A DNA stretch of 64,000 nt. Source: Sipunculus nudus (Eukaryota; Annelida; Sipuncula; Golfingiida; Sipunculidae). Of the stretch, positions 13,591 through 27,119 are shown piece after piece. A model generated the notes under the pieces. That model saw only the letters and a program-made list of their open reading frames with translations, had not been told where the DNA came from and did no database searches. The stretch spans positions 28,795,456 through 28,859,455 of the forward strand of contig CM049312.1 of NCBI GenBank assembly GCA_026874595.1. The letters run 5' to 3'. Position 1 is the stretch's first letter, and every line of letters starts with the position of its first letter. A program made the translations under genes and the position numbers.

Positions 13591-16500
13591 CAATTGGTAT
13601 CACCTGACCATTGTTTACTATATCGCTGTCATATATGAACTGTGTTGCAATATATATTGGATTATTTGTCCCATACGAATAATGTGCCAGGTAAGACATT
13701 ATTATTCACTCGATCGTCGTAGGAATGGCTCCCGCAACCTTTAGCCTAGAAACTTTTTATACTGTCTCATTTGTATAATAAGATATCCCGGAAAACATGC
13801 CGACATGGGTACTTATAGTATTTACAGAATACACGTGTTCTGTTTGACAGAGCTCTGTCAAATTATGCAAAATTTTATTTTTGTTAGATGATTGACGCTT
13901 TACAATGTTTAAGGTCACCTGATTGGTTGCTCCTTAGTCCCTTGCTTATGTTTATTCATTGAATGAATATGCGATTAAGGTCGCATAGAGTTCATGGATA
14001 GGTCAATTGAGAGCAGCTGGTGTCCGTCAATATGATTTTTTTCGAGTTTCCTTTCCCTGAAAGAGGTGCATTCATTCCTCTGCATGGTCCTGTGTCAGTT
14101 TGAACGTACCGTCTACCAAATTTGGGAGACAGATGGTCAGTTAAGAAGGATAAATAACTAAAACATAGCATCGTTAGTTATCGTCGTTCAAATGTGTTGT
14201 ACAACAATGATTTTAGGTGCCTTAGTCTTGTAACAATATCACCTACATGTTGGTGCTGTATGAAGGATCACTAATCTGGCCATGACAATTAAGGAAAGCA
14301 GACTTCAAAGATATGTAAATGTAATAGTGAATAGGATTGGGAAAACAAATGAATAACTGATTTATGCTTTAATCACATTTTCTTAAAGATCAGTTTCAAG
14401 ATATAATGACAATAGTATTTAAACGTAGTATTGACACTTTTATTCCTATAAAACATCCAATAAGTATTTATGATTGTCTTTAACTGTATCAGCTTAAAGA
14501 TATATTTTGAAATTTATTTTATTATATTATTCAATAGAATTGTTTACAAGCAAATATAGTTTTTGTAGTAAAATATATTCCCATATAAACCTAAAGAAAG
14601 TGTTTTACATAAATTGCCTTGCATTTACGTAAGTTTTACTTCACCCCTGGATGGTTGTTCGCTGATTTTGCCGAAAAAGAAATGATAGATTCTGGCGGGT
14701 TTCTTTTACGGCTTTCAGGTTTCATTTATTTAAATGCGAATAATCAACTCATGCTTAATGCAATATTCGCCAATATGACTGTTATTTTCTAATACTGCCT
14801 TAATCTACCTGTTACGGTGATATATTGTCAATTGTGATTGAGCGTCCCGGGCTTTGTGTATCAGTGCTTAATGCAATGGTATAGACCTAATAATACTAGT
14901 GTCTTCCAATGCCAAAGCCACATTAATCTTTTCTATGTAAGTGCGACGTTATGTTTTGGACGTGAATGGTTTCCGTGTGTGAGTAGGCTGCACAATGCAA
15001 TTCACGGCTTTCCATACTTTAATTTTAATAGCTTGATTTTAAGGAAAAAGAATATATCTTCCAGGTGTCACTGTTGACATGAAGATAATCGAAACCTGCA
15101 TACTAACATGTGTGACATCTCTTTGAACTGTAAAAGAATTGGTAGGTAATTGCATAGTAATAATGTTAATTTATTCCGCCAAACTTACCAAAGCTAAGTT
15201 ATTTATTTCTTTACCCTAGACATACATATGTTATTGCTTTAGAATTACTGAACGATAGTGAAAATTGAATATCATCTCACATACTGGCCGTTTAATAAGG
15301 CAGTTCATTAAAGAGCACCCTTAAGAGAACGGCAAAAAAAAATATCAAAGAGGAGCGCACATGTATTTTTTTTATCAAATCTCTGCTCAAACTAGACGGA
15401 ATGTCTAAAAATGTACAAATCCAAACGTGTGATACTTTACAGTCAATACCAGATTCACCTAACCTGATTTAGTGAATATATTATTTTATGAGTCGTAATA
15501 GTAGGGAGATGCACAATACTCACTTTAATGCATCCTTTTATATTTAATTTGGAGCTTCAAAAGTCAGAAATTGCTCCAGTTGTAATTATCCGGGCTGCAA
15601 CATTTTTCATCCGTATGCAAATATTAGTACGTATCTTAGACGGGCTCTTTTGAACCTGAAGAAGACCTTACGTACATTTATACGTATTGAAAATAGTTGC
15701 AAAGTTATAAATCATTTTTTCATTCAAGCTTTCTATCAAGCTAACTAAAACTACAGCAGGCTTTTCTTTGATATTTGTAAAGTGGGAAACCATTAATAGC
15801 CCAAAAAAATCTGATTCTGATAGAAGTAAATTAAACATAAAGGCGATGCAAACTCTTCGTCGCCCAGGTTAAAACATTTGATGTTTCATGATGTTTATAA
15901 TATATTTAAGAGCCGGTAAACCAATGTTTGATTATGTATCAATTGCTGCCGATTTCACACTTTTGCATAATTAAAAAAAGGGTTTTTTTTTTTAACCAAA
16001 AATCCCTCCTATTGTTCAATCAAATAAGTTGTACATGCTTTTTATTTTCCACAAATATTTTTTTCTACCACTCACCAAAGTAACATATGTTATCTACCAA
16101 GAAAAGGTGTACATTGTCAATGTCTCGAAGTGCTTAATCACGATGTACAGTTAATACAAATTTTGTTCTAACAGGGACATGAAGGATATATTCTAAACAT
16201 AAATATCGTTATTTCTGGCATGTCATTAAAGTGTGTTAACAATTTTATATATTTTTTGTTTATAATGAAAGTTAGGAAGAAAATGATCGGAGGTTTGACA
16301 TACTAATGACTGTTGGCTCCAGGGTTTGAAATAGTTAACAAGACTCTTATCAAGGAAAAAGGGAAAAAAGTATCTTTACTTTCACTGACATCAGTCTAGT
16401 TTCCATGTTAAACTGAGTATATGCATGAAGACCCTTGTGTCCTGTTACCAGCGGATACTTAGTTTAACAGCTTCCTGAGACAGGCGTACTGTCAACACTG

Positions 16501-18293
16501 TGGTGTAGACCTTTTTCAATGGGCAATTGTTATTTATATATAACAAGCTAATCTTCGGGTTGGGCGGGGGTGCATTAAATGAGGTATTGATGAAGAATGT
16601 TGGTTTAATTGTTTATTCTAAAAATTATAACGAAATAGAGATTTTCAGTAGGATTTTGCGCAATATATATATATATTTATATACATATATATAAATTTAC
16701 ATTAATTTTATGGCGCTGTGCACGTGGCAGTATGTTTACCTTGAAGACCTGGCCAGTGATGATGTTTACATTTGCGAACAGGAAAAAGGACGTGGGGGCA
16801 TTCAGATTGTGGAAGATCTTTGACTGGTTACATATGTTATTATTGTTAGATGTATAAAGTATAGACTGATGTAAGAAAGATGAAAGATGAATCAGTTTTA
16901 AGGCATGGAAGCTATTCCTGGAGAAAGTAACGGGTATATGCATTCATCGTTAGTCGCAAAAGGGGCACCAGGGGGGGGGCGAGTCTGCGGCACCTGGGGG
17001 GAGGGGGCGTAAGGAATCATGTGTTTTTTTGGGACTATAAAATACAAATGGTGTATTTTAAGTGGACATTCACTAAAAGTAAGAAAACAGAGTTCAACTG
17101 TGAAATCTAGGTGGAAGCCCTGCGCGGCAAAGCCCCGTTTCCCTTGATAATCGACCGGGTAATGTCCTTTTTGACGATTTGTCAATTTTTCCACACAGAC
17201 GGTCTTTCAATGAATATCAAGTATAAACCTCCTGTGGGAATGTACACATGTAGAAAAAATATAGAAAGAGATCAAAAAGTGGTGTGTAGAGCGAGGATGT
17301 AAACTAGGACCGTTATCACAGAGCAATGTGATATTTAATGATTTGTCAGCAACTTTAGAAAACAATAATATTGTTAGTTCAAAGGTTTATTTACGTGTGT
17401 AGATGCAAAGAATAAAGTACCGGATGTACAAAGGGCAATAGAATTCATTAAACATATGCATTTTATCGAGAACAATTTTTCTAAAAATAAAGATAAAAAT
17501 AGGAGAACATTTTTAAAAATGGGTACACTTTGTAGAGTTTTTAGGTAATTAAAAAAAAGTAAATTAATATTAATAATTCTCAGATTTATTCGAAGACAAT
17601 TTAAATGTAAAGTCTAGTTATAGTTACGTTATTGAATGTGTATGTGTATTTGTTACCTTGTAATATGTTTAGCTGTTTGTAACGTGTAATGTTTATTTTT
17701 TGTCTGTTGTGTTTTGTATTAATTAAAAAATGTACAGAAAAATTAAAAATAGTATAAACCTTATGCCCACGTGTTTTCACAGAGCACGCTTTCAAGCCAA
17801 AAACCTGAGTTTATAAAATTAATTAAATGGAGAAAATATAGAGCATGCATCGACAACATCAATGCAAATTATAACCAACAGTAACAGTAACATAGTGCAG
17901 TAACACATGGTGTGGTCACAAACCGCGTTTTCAGAGAACTTGTAGGACAAAAGTAGACCAACTTCCTTTTATAGACACAGGTTCTTAAATAAGGTCATCC
18001 ACTGTATGGGCAATTCTCATTGGCCAAGCCCTATATCTAATTACCTAACGTCACTCTGGTTTTAATACTAATCCTTCAATAAAGAATGAAATAAGTATGA
18101 TCTAACTTTAGACAACATTTAATCATAAATACATAAAGAACACAGAATCAGCTATTTTGGATAAACAATGGTTAAATTCAGGCAAAGAAAGTAAAAAGAA
18201 ACAGTTTTCGCTACATTAGGTGGATACCTCTATGAGTGCACATCTTAGCTTAAGAAGACTTATTCCATTCCAAGAGGACCATGGTATATTTAC

Positions 18294-18294
<1 letters not shown>

Positions 18295-18355
<61 letters not shown>
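18295..18355. repeat. (TA)n microsatellite, about 30 units
   Basis: Uninterrupted alternating TA over about 60 bp, followed within 100 bp by shorter broken AT arrays near 18424-18456. Confidence 0.97.
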
Positions 18356-18357
<2 letters not shown>

Positions 18358-19234
18358 GTGTGTCTTTGTAATAATACATAGACCTGGTGTGTTTAAATCA
18401 CCAAATATATACACATACACAAATATATGTTTATATATATAAATATATATATATATGAACGATTGCCAAGGAGCAATACTGGTATGTTGTATATTTCAAA
18501 CAACAACGGTTAATTACTCTATAACTTTCATATTTATAAGTAATGTTTGAAAGGTCTCATATTTTCTTCATTTATCTATGATCTGTAATGTGCCTTAAAT
18601 AATTAATTTTGTTTTCAATATAAGAATGAATACATGTTTACTATACGACTTTTCTACATCTCTAGTTGACTACATGCAAATGTAAATAGAGTGAGCTTAA
18701 GTTAAATACAAATATGTACGCATGTCCGTATAAACTGTATGTGGGCCAAAATGATCAAATCAAGAGGCTTTTATGTTTATATAAACCCACATATCCGTAT
18801 ACGTGTTCGTTCGGTACCGGAAGCATAGGTCTCCTGATCACGTTGATATGGCGACAAGCTTTTTTCTTTATAGGATTGTTCCAAACATTCCATGATCCAC
18901 AAAGGAGTTGGATAGTTAGATTCGGCTATTATTCTCCTCAAATATGTTCTCCATATAAACAATCACATACATCAAGGATATAGCGCAAGTTTATAGAGTA
19001 CGGACTTGGCATTAATCGTTATGAAATCTTCTCATATGAATACATTCACCCTATGACATCATTATTTCAACAGTATACTTAAACTATTATTTACGTCGGT
19101 GATGGGAATCAAATGACTTTTGAAATAAAAATGAATATTGAATCAGTTTACAAAATTTACACTGGGATGTATAGTAAAGCATCTCCTGAAGACAACATTA
19201 GTATATCTTCACTGTTTTGTTTTACACCTTTTCA

Positions 19235-20149
19235 TGTAGATATCCTGGAATCTACCTTGCCCATTGATAAACTGCCATCCTTTTGTAATTGCACTTGCAC
19301 TCCACTAGCACTCAAAGATTTCAACATTTTACTTGTAAGTGTACTTTTTCTCATAGTTAGAGAGAACGGGAGTCAGTTCCAAAATGTCATGCCATTTCTG
19401 ACCGACCTTATTGACACAAATTGCATTTTCTCCTCGATCCATGTCACTTTTTGGTTGATCTTTCTCCGGTTGCATACCATACCCACTCACCTTCTTTTTT
19501 TATGTCATTACCAGATGTGAATTAACACTTATGCACACCAAGGAACTCTGTAAATCAATATAAACAGCAAAACTTATCACCTTTCACCCAAAATATATAA
19601 CAAAACAATAATTGTATTTAGAAAAAAATATTTTGTTCCCTTTTCATTTATGGTTCAAGAAGAATAAGCCTATTATCCCTCTCGGCTATCTCAGCAAATT
19701 ATTTGATCACTTTTTTTTACTTTTAAGAAGAATTTTAAACCACTAAGAAAAGTAAGTAAGAATATTTTAAAAACATTGTGTTCAAATATTCGTAGATAAA
19801 AGTGAGGAGCAATTCCGACCGATGGGATTTTTTTCTTAGTTTGTCCTGTTTATGTTATGCTATAAACATCTATTATCGCTCTTTGATAAATCAGCCTGGT
19901 GTGGATTTCTTTCTTTCATTTATGATTCTAGAATACTTTTAGACCAGCAGAAAAATGTACTCATATTTTAAAATATTGGTCAAAATATTGTAGATAAACT
20001 CTTATCTTATCTTATGCTGTTCATCTTATGTTTATACCTCTTTAATTGTTCTTAGCTATCTCAGCCACGTGTCGATTCTGTGCCTCAGACTCAATGCTCA
20101 TCAAGTCACCGCCACACTTTTGACATTCTCCTCTCGCCAGATGCCAAAG
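19235..20149 (-). pseudogene. C-type lectin pseudogene 2 (exons 2 and 3)
   Basis: Minus strand. Exon 3 is 19547-19329, with acceptor GATTTACAG preserved. Recognisable pieces are FTSGND, KKKVSGYGMQPEKDQPKSDM (frame partly shifted), GENAICVNKVGQKWHD and YEKKYTYK. The exon-2 remnant is about 20149-20052 and reads LARGECQKCGGDLMSIESEA. Lesions: the Tyr codon of the CYF motif is TAA; a deletion removes the segment that should encode the GYTNW region; the last conserved Cys (ICEKK) is Tyr; and exon 2 lacks its first half. Sequence left of exon 3 (about 19235-19328) matches the 3' UTR of the intact gene at about 35870-35940, so the whole 3' end was duplicated. No exon 1 was found. Confidence 0.8.
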
Positions 20150-21894
20150 AATGAATTGAAAGCCCATTTATTTGTTTAATTAAAAGCCATACAACTGTTG
20201 ATCTTAGACAATGTCGTTAGCTTGGTCAGGTGTCTGGATGGATGGCTGTAAACTTGATTTGACAGGAGAGGTAGTCATTGTTATTAGGAAATGGGGACTG
20301 GTCAAAGAATCAAAAGACACTGAAAACGGAAACACGTAATTAGATTTTTTAATGGTTAATGTGTTGTTATCAATTTAGTTTTGTTTTTCTTTTCATTATT
20401 GAATTGAGCCTTGGATGGTAGAGTGCTACCTGATATGTATGAAAATACTGCAACAATCTAATCTGATAAATCTAAATGTTGTCAGAAATTTCATGACATT
20501 AATGATTTTTTTTTAGTTTTGTAAGCTAATATTCCTTTACGGTTCTTAAGTATTGATCAGTATGAACGGCGATTGATTGACAGATGCAGATGAAGGAAAT
20601 CCTGTCATACATCCAATTTAATGAAAATTTCACTTTGCTAGATATTTAAGAGAGAGCCTTTAACAGTTGGAAACAACGAGAAAGTACTTATTACATTCCA
20701 TATCATTCGCTCAGTGTTGAGAAATATTTTCAATAATGTATTAATGTATAAATTTTCAATAATAAATGGATTAACCAATGAACATTTGACATGACAAGGT
20801 TTTACATGACAGAATTTGTGGTTTATGTGGTTTGTTGATATATTTCTTTTTTTTATTTCGGATTCTTTTGTTTGCCGAACAAAGTCTATTTATTATCCCC
20901 CGTTTTTATTTTAAAACAATAAAACTCCATCATCTTGTGTATCTGGTCAGGATTTCTGAGAACTGGAACACACAAAATAAAATCATGAGACAATCAGTGA
21001 AAACATTGCTTAGGAGCTTATTCTATATACATTTTATGAAATCAATCACTATATTTTGCAAATTTTAGCGAAAATCTGAAGGATTGATTGGGCCATATAT
21101 TTGATGGTATCTCGTGACTTGAATATCTGTTTTCTTGCAAAGTATGTAAATATGTCCAAGATATTTGTACAGAAATACCTCTATTTGCACTTTCAAACGG
21201 CCGGAAGGAGATTAAAAACCCACGAAACCAAGTTCTGGCCCAAGTCAATGGAGCTAAAAGAAATAAAACCAAAGCCAGTTAATATGAAAGAGTTATTCAT
21301 TTGTTGCCTTTCAGTTAATATATTTTAAACTTATTTATGATTTTACCTGAAACGTTTCTGGAAACAGGTGACAGTTTGTAATGTTAATTAACAGAAGAAA
21401 CGGTTATATAACATTAACTTATATTATATTTGATTTAGTAATCTCCCTCTTCAATTAGTCTTAACATTTCATTTGGTATTAAAAAAATGATTTAATACCA
21501 ACTGTCCAGTTGGTGAGTGTCTAACTCCGAAGTGGGATGAACTTTAAATATAGGGCAGTGAACAGGCCCATCAGTAATCAGGTCACCTTGCTACCATGGC
21601 TTAAGAGTTTCACAAAAAAAGGTCCACTATAGAATCAAGAAAACATTTGATAATTTAAAATTAGGAGTTAATGGTTAAAGCTAAACGTAAACTTCGCTCC
21701 CGCTGGGTTTGTCAGCTTTTTCACGCAAAAAAAAACATGGCCTGAAATTTGTCTAAAATCCGGTTCTATTCTAAGTGCCCTCCTATACTTTTATTTATAA
21801 ATTTGAAATATGAGATTTTAAATTAGATAAACCAATGACGGAAGTAAAACATGCAAATTAGTTTTTCTTTTCAGTGGAATAATCTCACTAAAGA
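20150..21894. other. Intergenic, no recognisable gene
   Basis: AT-rich sequence with only short frames. Lectin exon 1 would be expected here if pseudogene 2 were complete, but nothing resembling it was seen. Confidence 0.45.
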
Positions 21895-21899
21895 TTAAC

Positions 21900-22260
21900 T
21901 GTTCTGGAGAAGTGAGGCATGGATTAAGTGGCAAGTGGAAATAATTGCAATTAGCATGGATGTCTGTCACGTAAACATCATAGTAGTAGGCACCACTTGC
22001 TATTTGAAAGAGAGACTATACAAGATGTATACATATGCAAAATTTCTGGTGGATAAATCAAATACTGCTCAGATATGAGTGACTGTAACCAAGACAGATG
22101 AACAGATGGACACCTTGCAAAAATAGTTGTAAGTAGGACAACTAACTTTGTATAAGCGGTAGAGCTAGATCTATAGTCGTCTAAAATTTCAGGTCTATAC
22201 GTCAAACCAGTCCTGAGATATTAGCATGGATGTTTCAAGCGTAAATGTAACGGTGGAAAT
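21900..22260 (+). repeat. Internal fragment of the hairpin-ended element seen at 59.0 kb
   Basis: Shared strings include GAAGTGAGGCATGGATT, AAGATGTATACA, TGCAAAATTTC, GATATGAGTGA and GATGAACAGATGGACA, in the same order and orientation as at 59070-59560. The 5' hairpin and the 3' terminus are absent. It is clearly diverged from the 59-kb copy. Confidence 0.75.
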
Positions 22261-22586
22261 TTAGCCAGACATTCAACTAGAATTCCATTGAAAAGACTGT
22301 AAAAAACTAAAACTAGAAATATAAGCCGTATATTTTTTTTCAAATAATTCAATTGTCCTTGTGTGCCGGCTTTAATAAAGACGTGGACACCAACATGAGG
22401 ATTCTTTAAGTTTAAACGCACTATGTTGTAAGTTATAATTACGAATTGTTATGACACCATTTTATTGGTTTCTGTCCATCAAATTTTATGTAAATTTTGT
22501 AATATTTTTTGCAATATGACAATAAAACTTGTCCGTGCCGTTTGTGTGTAAACTTACTGATATGATGAAGTACGTTCAATAATGAA

Positions 22587-22652
<66 letters not shown>

Positions 22653-23189
22653 TCAATGATTTTAAACTAAGAGAAGCTTAAATGCAGTGTATTTTGGCTA
22701 TAAATGGGAAATGTGATTGTCCAGCAATACATGTTTAAGACTTGCCTCATCAAAATACCAATCTTATGCAAAGTGTCATGCCAACTTAATTCTCATAGTT
22801 AGTTTCAATTTTTAAGATTCAAACTAAAATTCAGGTTTAAGTAAAATATTTAAATTAGATTTGATTTTAGTCAAATTAAGAAATATAATTTCAGTGGAAT
22901 AGACCAACCAGAATTCTTATGTGCTTCAGCTCATAAAGATAATTATTATCAAAATATAAGCGTTATTAATTTAATCCAATAAACTATCTTCAAATAGATA
23001 ATTTTAAAACTGAAGAAAGAAAGAATTGGGACTGAATTAACAAAATTATTTGCTAAAATTGATGATAAGGACTAGATGTGCCTGTTTATACTAAAAGCAA
23101 CAATAACGTTTTAAAATTAAATGCTTATGTCATTTATATTTATGTTCATATTTATATTCATATCAAGGTTCAAATAAAAGGTAAAAATT
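22261..23189. other. Intergenic, no recognisable gene
   Basis: AT-rich sequence. It holds the microsatellite at 22589-22648 and no recognisable coding sequence. It ends at the LINE insertion site. Confidence 0.5.
22589..22648. repeat. (TA)n microsatellite, 30 units
   Basis: Uninterrupted alternating AT, seen directly. Confidence 0.97.
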
Positions 23190-23190
23190 A

Positions 23191-23203
23191 ACATTGTAAC
23201 TTT
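23191..23203 (+). repeat. Target-site duplication, left copy
   Basis: ACATTGTAACTTT here is repeated exactly after the poly(A) at 27107-27119. One more A may belong to it but merges with the poly(A). Confidence 0.85.
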
Positions 23204-26200
23204 CTTTAGGTGGGCCAAAGCAAACAATAGTGACATTTTGTTTTTACAGGAAACTCATGGAACTAAGGAAACAGAAAATCAATGGTGCAATGAATGGCAT
23301 GGGAAAGGTTTCTTCTGTCATGCAGATTCATTAAGTAAGGGATGCGCTATATTTTTTAAAAGGAATTTAGAAATAGAAGATCTGACTAAATTATATAGCT
23401 CATCAAATGGTAGAATTTTAATTGTAAAACTAAAGTTAAAACAAGAAGAATTTAAACTTATCAATATTTATGCACCAAACAATGTGACAGAACAAAAAAT
23501 CTTCTACACAAAGTTATATAATATATTAAGACAGTACATAGATCCTTTTGATCAAGTAATTTTAGGAGGGGATCTAAACATTATTTTCAATGCAAAATTA
23601 GACAAAAAAGGAGGCTTAACAGAAAATAGGAAAAATGTAGTAGAAACTTTCACAAAGATATCAGAATATTTTTCTTTGATAGATATTTTCAGGATCAAGT
23701 ACCCTAAAAAGAAAAGTTTTACCTGGAGGCTTAAAAGCAAGAACATTTGTAGTTGACTTGACTATTGGTGGATCTCGAGCAACTTACAAGATAGTATTAA
23801 AGAAGTTGGAACTCAACCTTATATCAAATCAGATCACTTTGCTATTTTGCTGGACATTGAAAAATTAACAGATACCGAGATGAAAGGAAAGGGTTACTGG
23901 AAACTAAACACTGAGCTGTTAGATGATGCTGAATTTACATTCGAATTAATTGGTGAAAAAATAAAATGGGATCAGGAGTATGACAGTGTGAGCGATGAAC
24001 GAATTAAATGGGAAATATTTAAATATAAAATAAGGCAGTTTTGTATATCATTTGGTAAGAAAAGAGCAAAAGCAAGAAAGTCAAGAGAAATAACTCTTAA
24101 GCATAATTTAAAACAATTATATGAAAACATGGATAATACAAATTCAGGTCAGGACCAAGAGATACTAGATGAAATAAGTCAAGTGAAAGCTAAGTTAGAA
24201 GAAATAGATAACTATAAAACACAGGGCTGTATGATTAGATCAAAAACAAGATGGTTTGAAAACGGAGAAAAAAATTCAAAGTATTTTTTGAATTTAGAGA
24301 AATATAATAATGGACAAAAATGTATCAGAAAACTCAAATCAGCAACAGGAGAAATAGTCACTGATCTTAAACAAATTGTGTTAATGCAAAAAGAATTTTA
24401 CTCACAGTTATATCAATCAAAGCAAGTAAAACAAAAGAGGAATTAGACGCATATTTAAAAAATATAGATCTACCAACCATATCAAAACAGAGTTCAGAAC
24501 TACTTGATAAAGTTATTACAGAAGAAGAATGTCACAATACTCTAAAAACTTTTGCAAGTAACAAAACTCCAGGTAATGATGGACTACCTGTAGAATTTTA
24601 TGTTAAGTTTTGGTCATATTTTGGTTCAGCAATGGTAGCTTCATTCAATAAATCCTTCAAGGAGGGTGAACTGTCAGCATCGCAAAAGCAAGCAGTAATT
24701 ATATTGATAGATAAGAAAAAAAGACCGGTCACTCCTAAAAAATTGGAGACCCATATCGCTTTTAAATGCAGACTATAAAATATTATCAAAAACACTTTCA
24801 CTAAGAATGAAAAAGATTATGCCAACTATAATAAATGAAAGTCAAACAGGTTATGTTCAAGGGAGGTATATAGGAGAAAATATAAGAATTTTATCAGATA
24901 TTCTCAATTTTACAAAAGTTAATGATATTCCAGGTATCCTTTTAAGTATAGATTTTGAAAAGGCTTTCGACTCTTTAGAATGGGATTTCATGTTTTCAGT
25001 TTTGAATAATACAATTTTCCTAACTCCTTTACACAATGGATTAAAATTTTATACAAAAATGTTGAAAGTTGCACGGTAAACAATGGGGTCACCTCTGGAT
25101 ACTTTGAAGTGGAAAGAGGGGTTCGCCAAGGCGATCCACTATCACCTTATTTATTTGTAATTGCTGTAGAAGTAATGGCAGAGTATATTAAAACGAATAA
25201 AGTTATAAAAGGAATAGAAATTGAAAATCATAATTTTACTCTACTTCAGTACGCAGATGATACAGTTGGAATAGTGCAAGACTTAAAGTCAGCAAAACTA
25301 TTTTTATATACAATACAAGAATTTGGTGTTTACAGTGGTCTAAAAATGAATTATGATAAATGTGAAGGACTATGGATTGGTCAAAATAGGAAATGTTTGC
25401 AAAAGCCATTGGGGATTAAATGGCCGGAGGAGCCCATGAAAATTTTAGGAATTTATTTGTCTTACGATAAAAAAGCGGCACTTGATTTGAACTTGTCTGC
25501 CAAGTTGAAGTCAGTAGAAAATACTCTGACTCTCTGGAAACAGAGAAGCTTGTCTTTACTTGGAAAGATACAAATTGCTAAAACATTTATTTTCTCAAAA
25601 TTTAATTATTATTTTACAAATGAAAGTGTGCCAGAAAGCTTTTACAATGAGCTGAATAAAATTGTATTTGCCTTCATCTGGAAAAATGGCCAAGAGAGAA
25701 TTAAAAGAATAAGATTAATGAGGAAAATAAAAAATGGAGGGTTAAATGCTCCACACCTAGGGTCTGTTATATCTTCATCAAGAATATCTTGGTTAAAGCG
25801 ATATGTGTCACCAGTACAAAGACCATGGAAAGTTCTATTTAACCTTTATTTGAAGTATATTTGCCCTGATATAAAAGTTTTATTAAATAGTTATATAGCA
25901 TTGAAAGATATTGATGTATTTAAATTTCCTGACTTTTATAAAGAGATTTTAAGAAGTTATATCACATTACGTAAAGGATATTTTGAAGCAGTTCCATTGC
26001 AGAGGCAGATAGTGTGGAATAACAAAATGGTTAAAATATCAGGAAAATCTGTATATTGGAAACAATTTCTAAATGCTGGAGTAATAACAGGTAAAGATCT
26101 ATTTGATGAATATGGAAATATAATACCTTTCACCCTTTGGATACAGAAAGGTATTAAAGGTTCAGATTTTTTAAAATGGTATGCACTGGTCTCAAAGTTT

Positions 26201-27106
26201 TACCAGCATAAGGTCTGTGAACACTCAATAGAACCACAAATAGATCCACTTACACTCCAGAATTTTAATGGGAACTTTGTTGAGGTGATAAAGGTTCTTT
26301 CTCGTGTGATATATACAGAGTTTATACATAAGTTGTTGGAAAAGGGGCCTTTTCCACCCAAAGTGTGTATATATACCAAGGGAATTGAGGTTGATTATCA
26401 GAAAGTATATCAATTGCCTTTTAAATTATGTGTGGACACTAAATCCAGAGTGTTTCAGTACAAGCTTCTAAATAATTGCTTGGTTAATAATTATTGGTTA
26501 CACAAATGGAAAATTAAAGAGACTAATATATGTACTTTTTGTAAATGTGAAACTGAGACACTTATACATCTGTTTTGGTATTGTGAGGATGTGAAGCAGT
26601 TGTGGTATGAAATAGAGACTTGGTGTAGAGAGATAAAAATTAACATCGAAATAAGTAAATTAACAGTCTTGTATGGAGATTTATATTCATCAGATTTGAG
26701 CAATTTAATTATTTTACTGGTCAAACAATATATTTATTGGAGTAGAACAAACCAGATTGGTCTATCACTATCACAGGCATGTTTCCATGTTTGGAAATAT
26801 GCTAGATTGGAATTTAAAATAGCACAAAAAAATAACAAGGTTACTAAGTTTAATGACAGATGGGGGGCCTATGCAGTTGGGAGAAATATGGAAAATTATG
26901 ATTAGCCACACTGAATTTAAGTATCTATCAAAATCTATTTTTATATATAAGTATATGTATGCATGTACACATATGTATGTAAATGAGAAATAATTGAAAA
27001 TTTAACCCGGGAAATGTAATTATATGCAATGCACAGGTTTTGCGCACTATATTGCATGGAACTTTGTACTTTTTATTTTTGTTAATAAAAAAAAAAAAAA
27101 AAAAAA
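23204..27106 (+). mobile_element. 5'-truncated L1/Tx1-like LINE with poly(A) tail
   Basis: A 3.9 kb non-LTR retrotransposon insertion. It begins inside the endonuclease domain, runs through reverse transcriptase and a C-terminal zinc-binding region, and ends in a short 3' UTR with AATAAA at about 27084 merging into an A-run of about 20. The same 13-bp sequence borders both ends, which fits target-primed reverse transcription with 5' truncation. No ORF1 or 5' UTR is present. Several frameshifts disable it (see the ORF2 entry). The class call rests on motifs typical of the L1 and Tx1 clades; the exact family is unknown. Confidence 0.92.
23207..26905 (+). pseudogene. LINE ORF2 remnant: endonuclease, reverse transcriptase, zinc-binding region
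   Basis: The broken ORF2 gives these pieces. Endonuclease from about 23207: DILFLQETH, then INIYAPN, GGDLN, and SDHFAI near 23837. There is a frameshift near 23750, just before the LDYWWIS segment. A long linker follows at 23847-24446, with a frame change near 24430. The reverse transcriptase starts with TPGNDGLP near 24570, has another frameshift around 24715-24740 before NWRPISLLNADYK, and continues with ESQTGYVQGRY and SIDFEKAFDSLEWDF. A further shift near 25010-25075 leads to GVRQGDPLSPYLF. The catalytic box YADD is intact at 25250-25261. The final 598-codon frame (25109-26905) carries the thumb region and a zf-RVT-like Cys/His cluster (CTFCKCE...HLFWYC) near 26530-26585. The catalytic motifs are conserved, but the protein cannot be made as one chain. 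At least four frame breaks are apparent by eye. Confidence 0.9.
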
Positions 27107-27119
27107 ACATTGTAACTTT
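27107..27119 (+). repeat. Target-site duplication, right copy
   Basis: ACATTGTAACTTT directly follows the poly(A) and is identical to 23191-23203. The following bases are also similar (TTTTGG against TTTAGG), hinting at a slightly longer duplication with substitutions. Confidence 0.85.

Larger units (their letters stand above)
10053..19200. other. Nine kilobases without a recognisable gene
   Basis: The stretch is AT-rich. Open frames are short, on both strands, and show no domain motifs. It contains a G-run at 12185-12194, a cAMP-response-element-like cluster at 13541-13590, a G-rich patch at 16971-17007 and a (TA)n array at 18295-18355. A 98-codon minus frame at 17194-16898 translates that G-rich patch as Pro-rich sequence and is not convincing as a gene. 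Confidence 0.5.

Noticed and set aside
16898-17194. 98-codon minus-strand frame with a Pro-rich middle
   Set aside because: The Pro-rich part comes from the G-rich patch and nothing else resembles a protein domain.
19113-19520. Open frame of 135 codons on the plus strand
   Set aside because: It lies over lectin pseudogene 2 exon 3 and its 3' flank, which are on the minus strand; the translation has no motif of its own.
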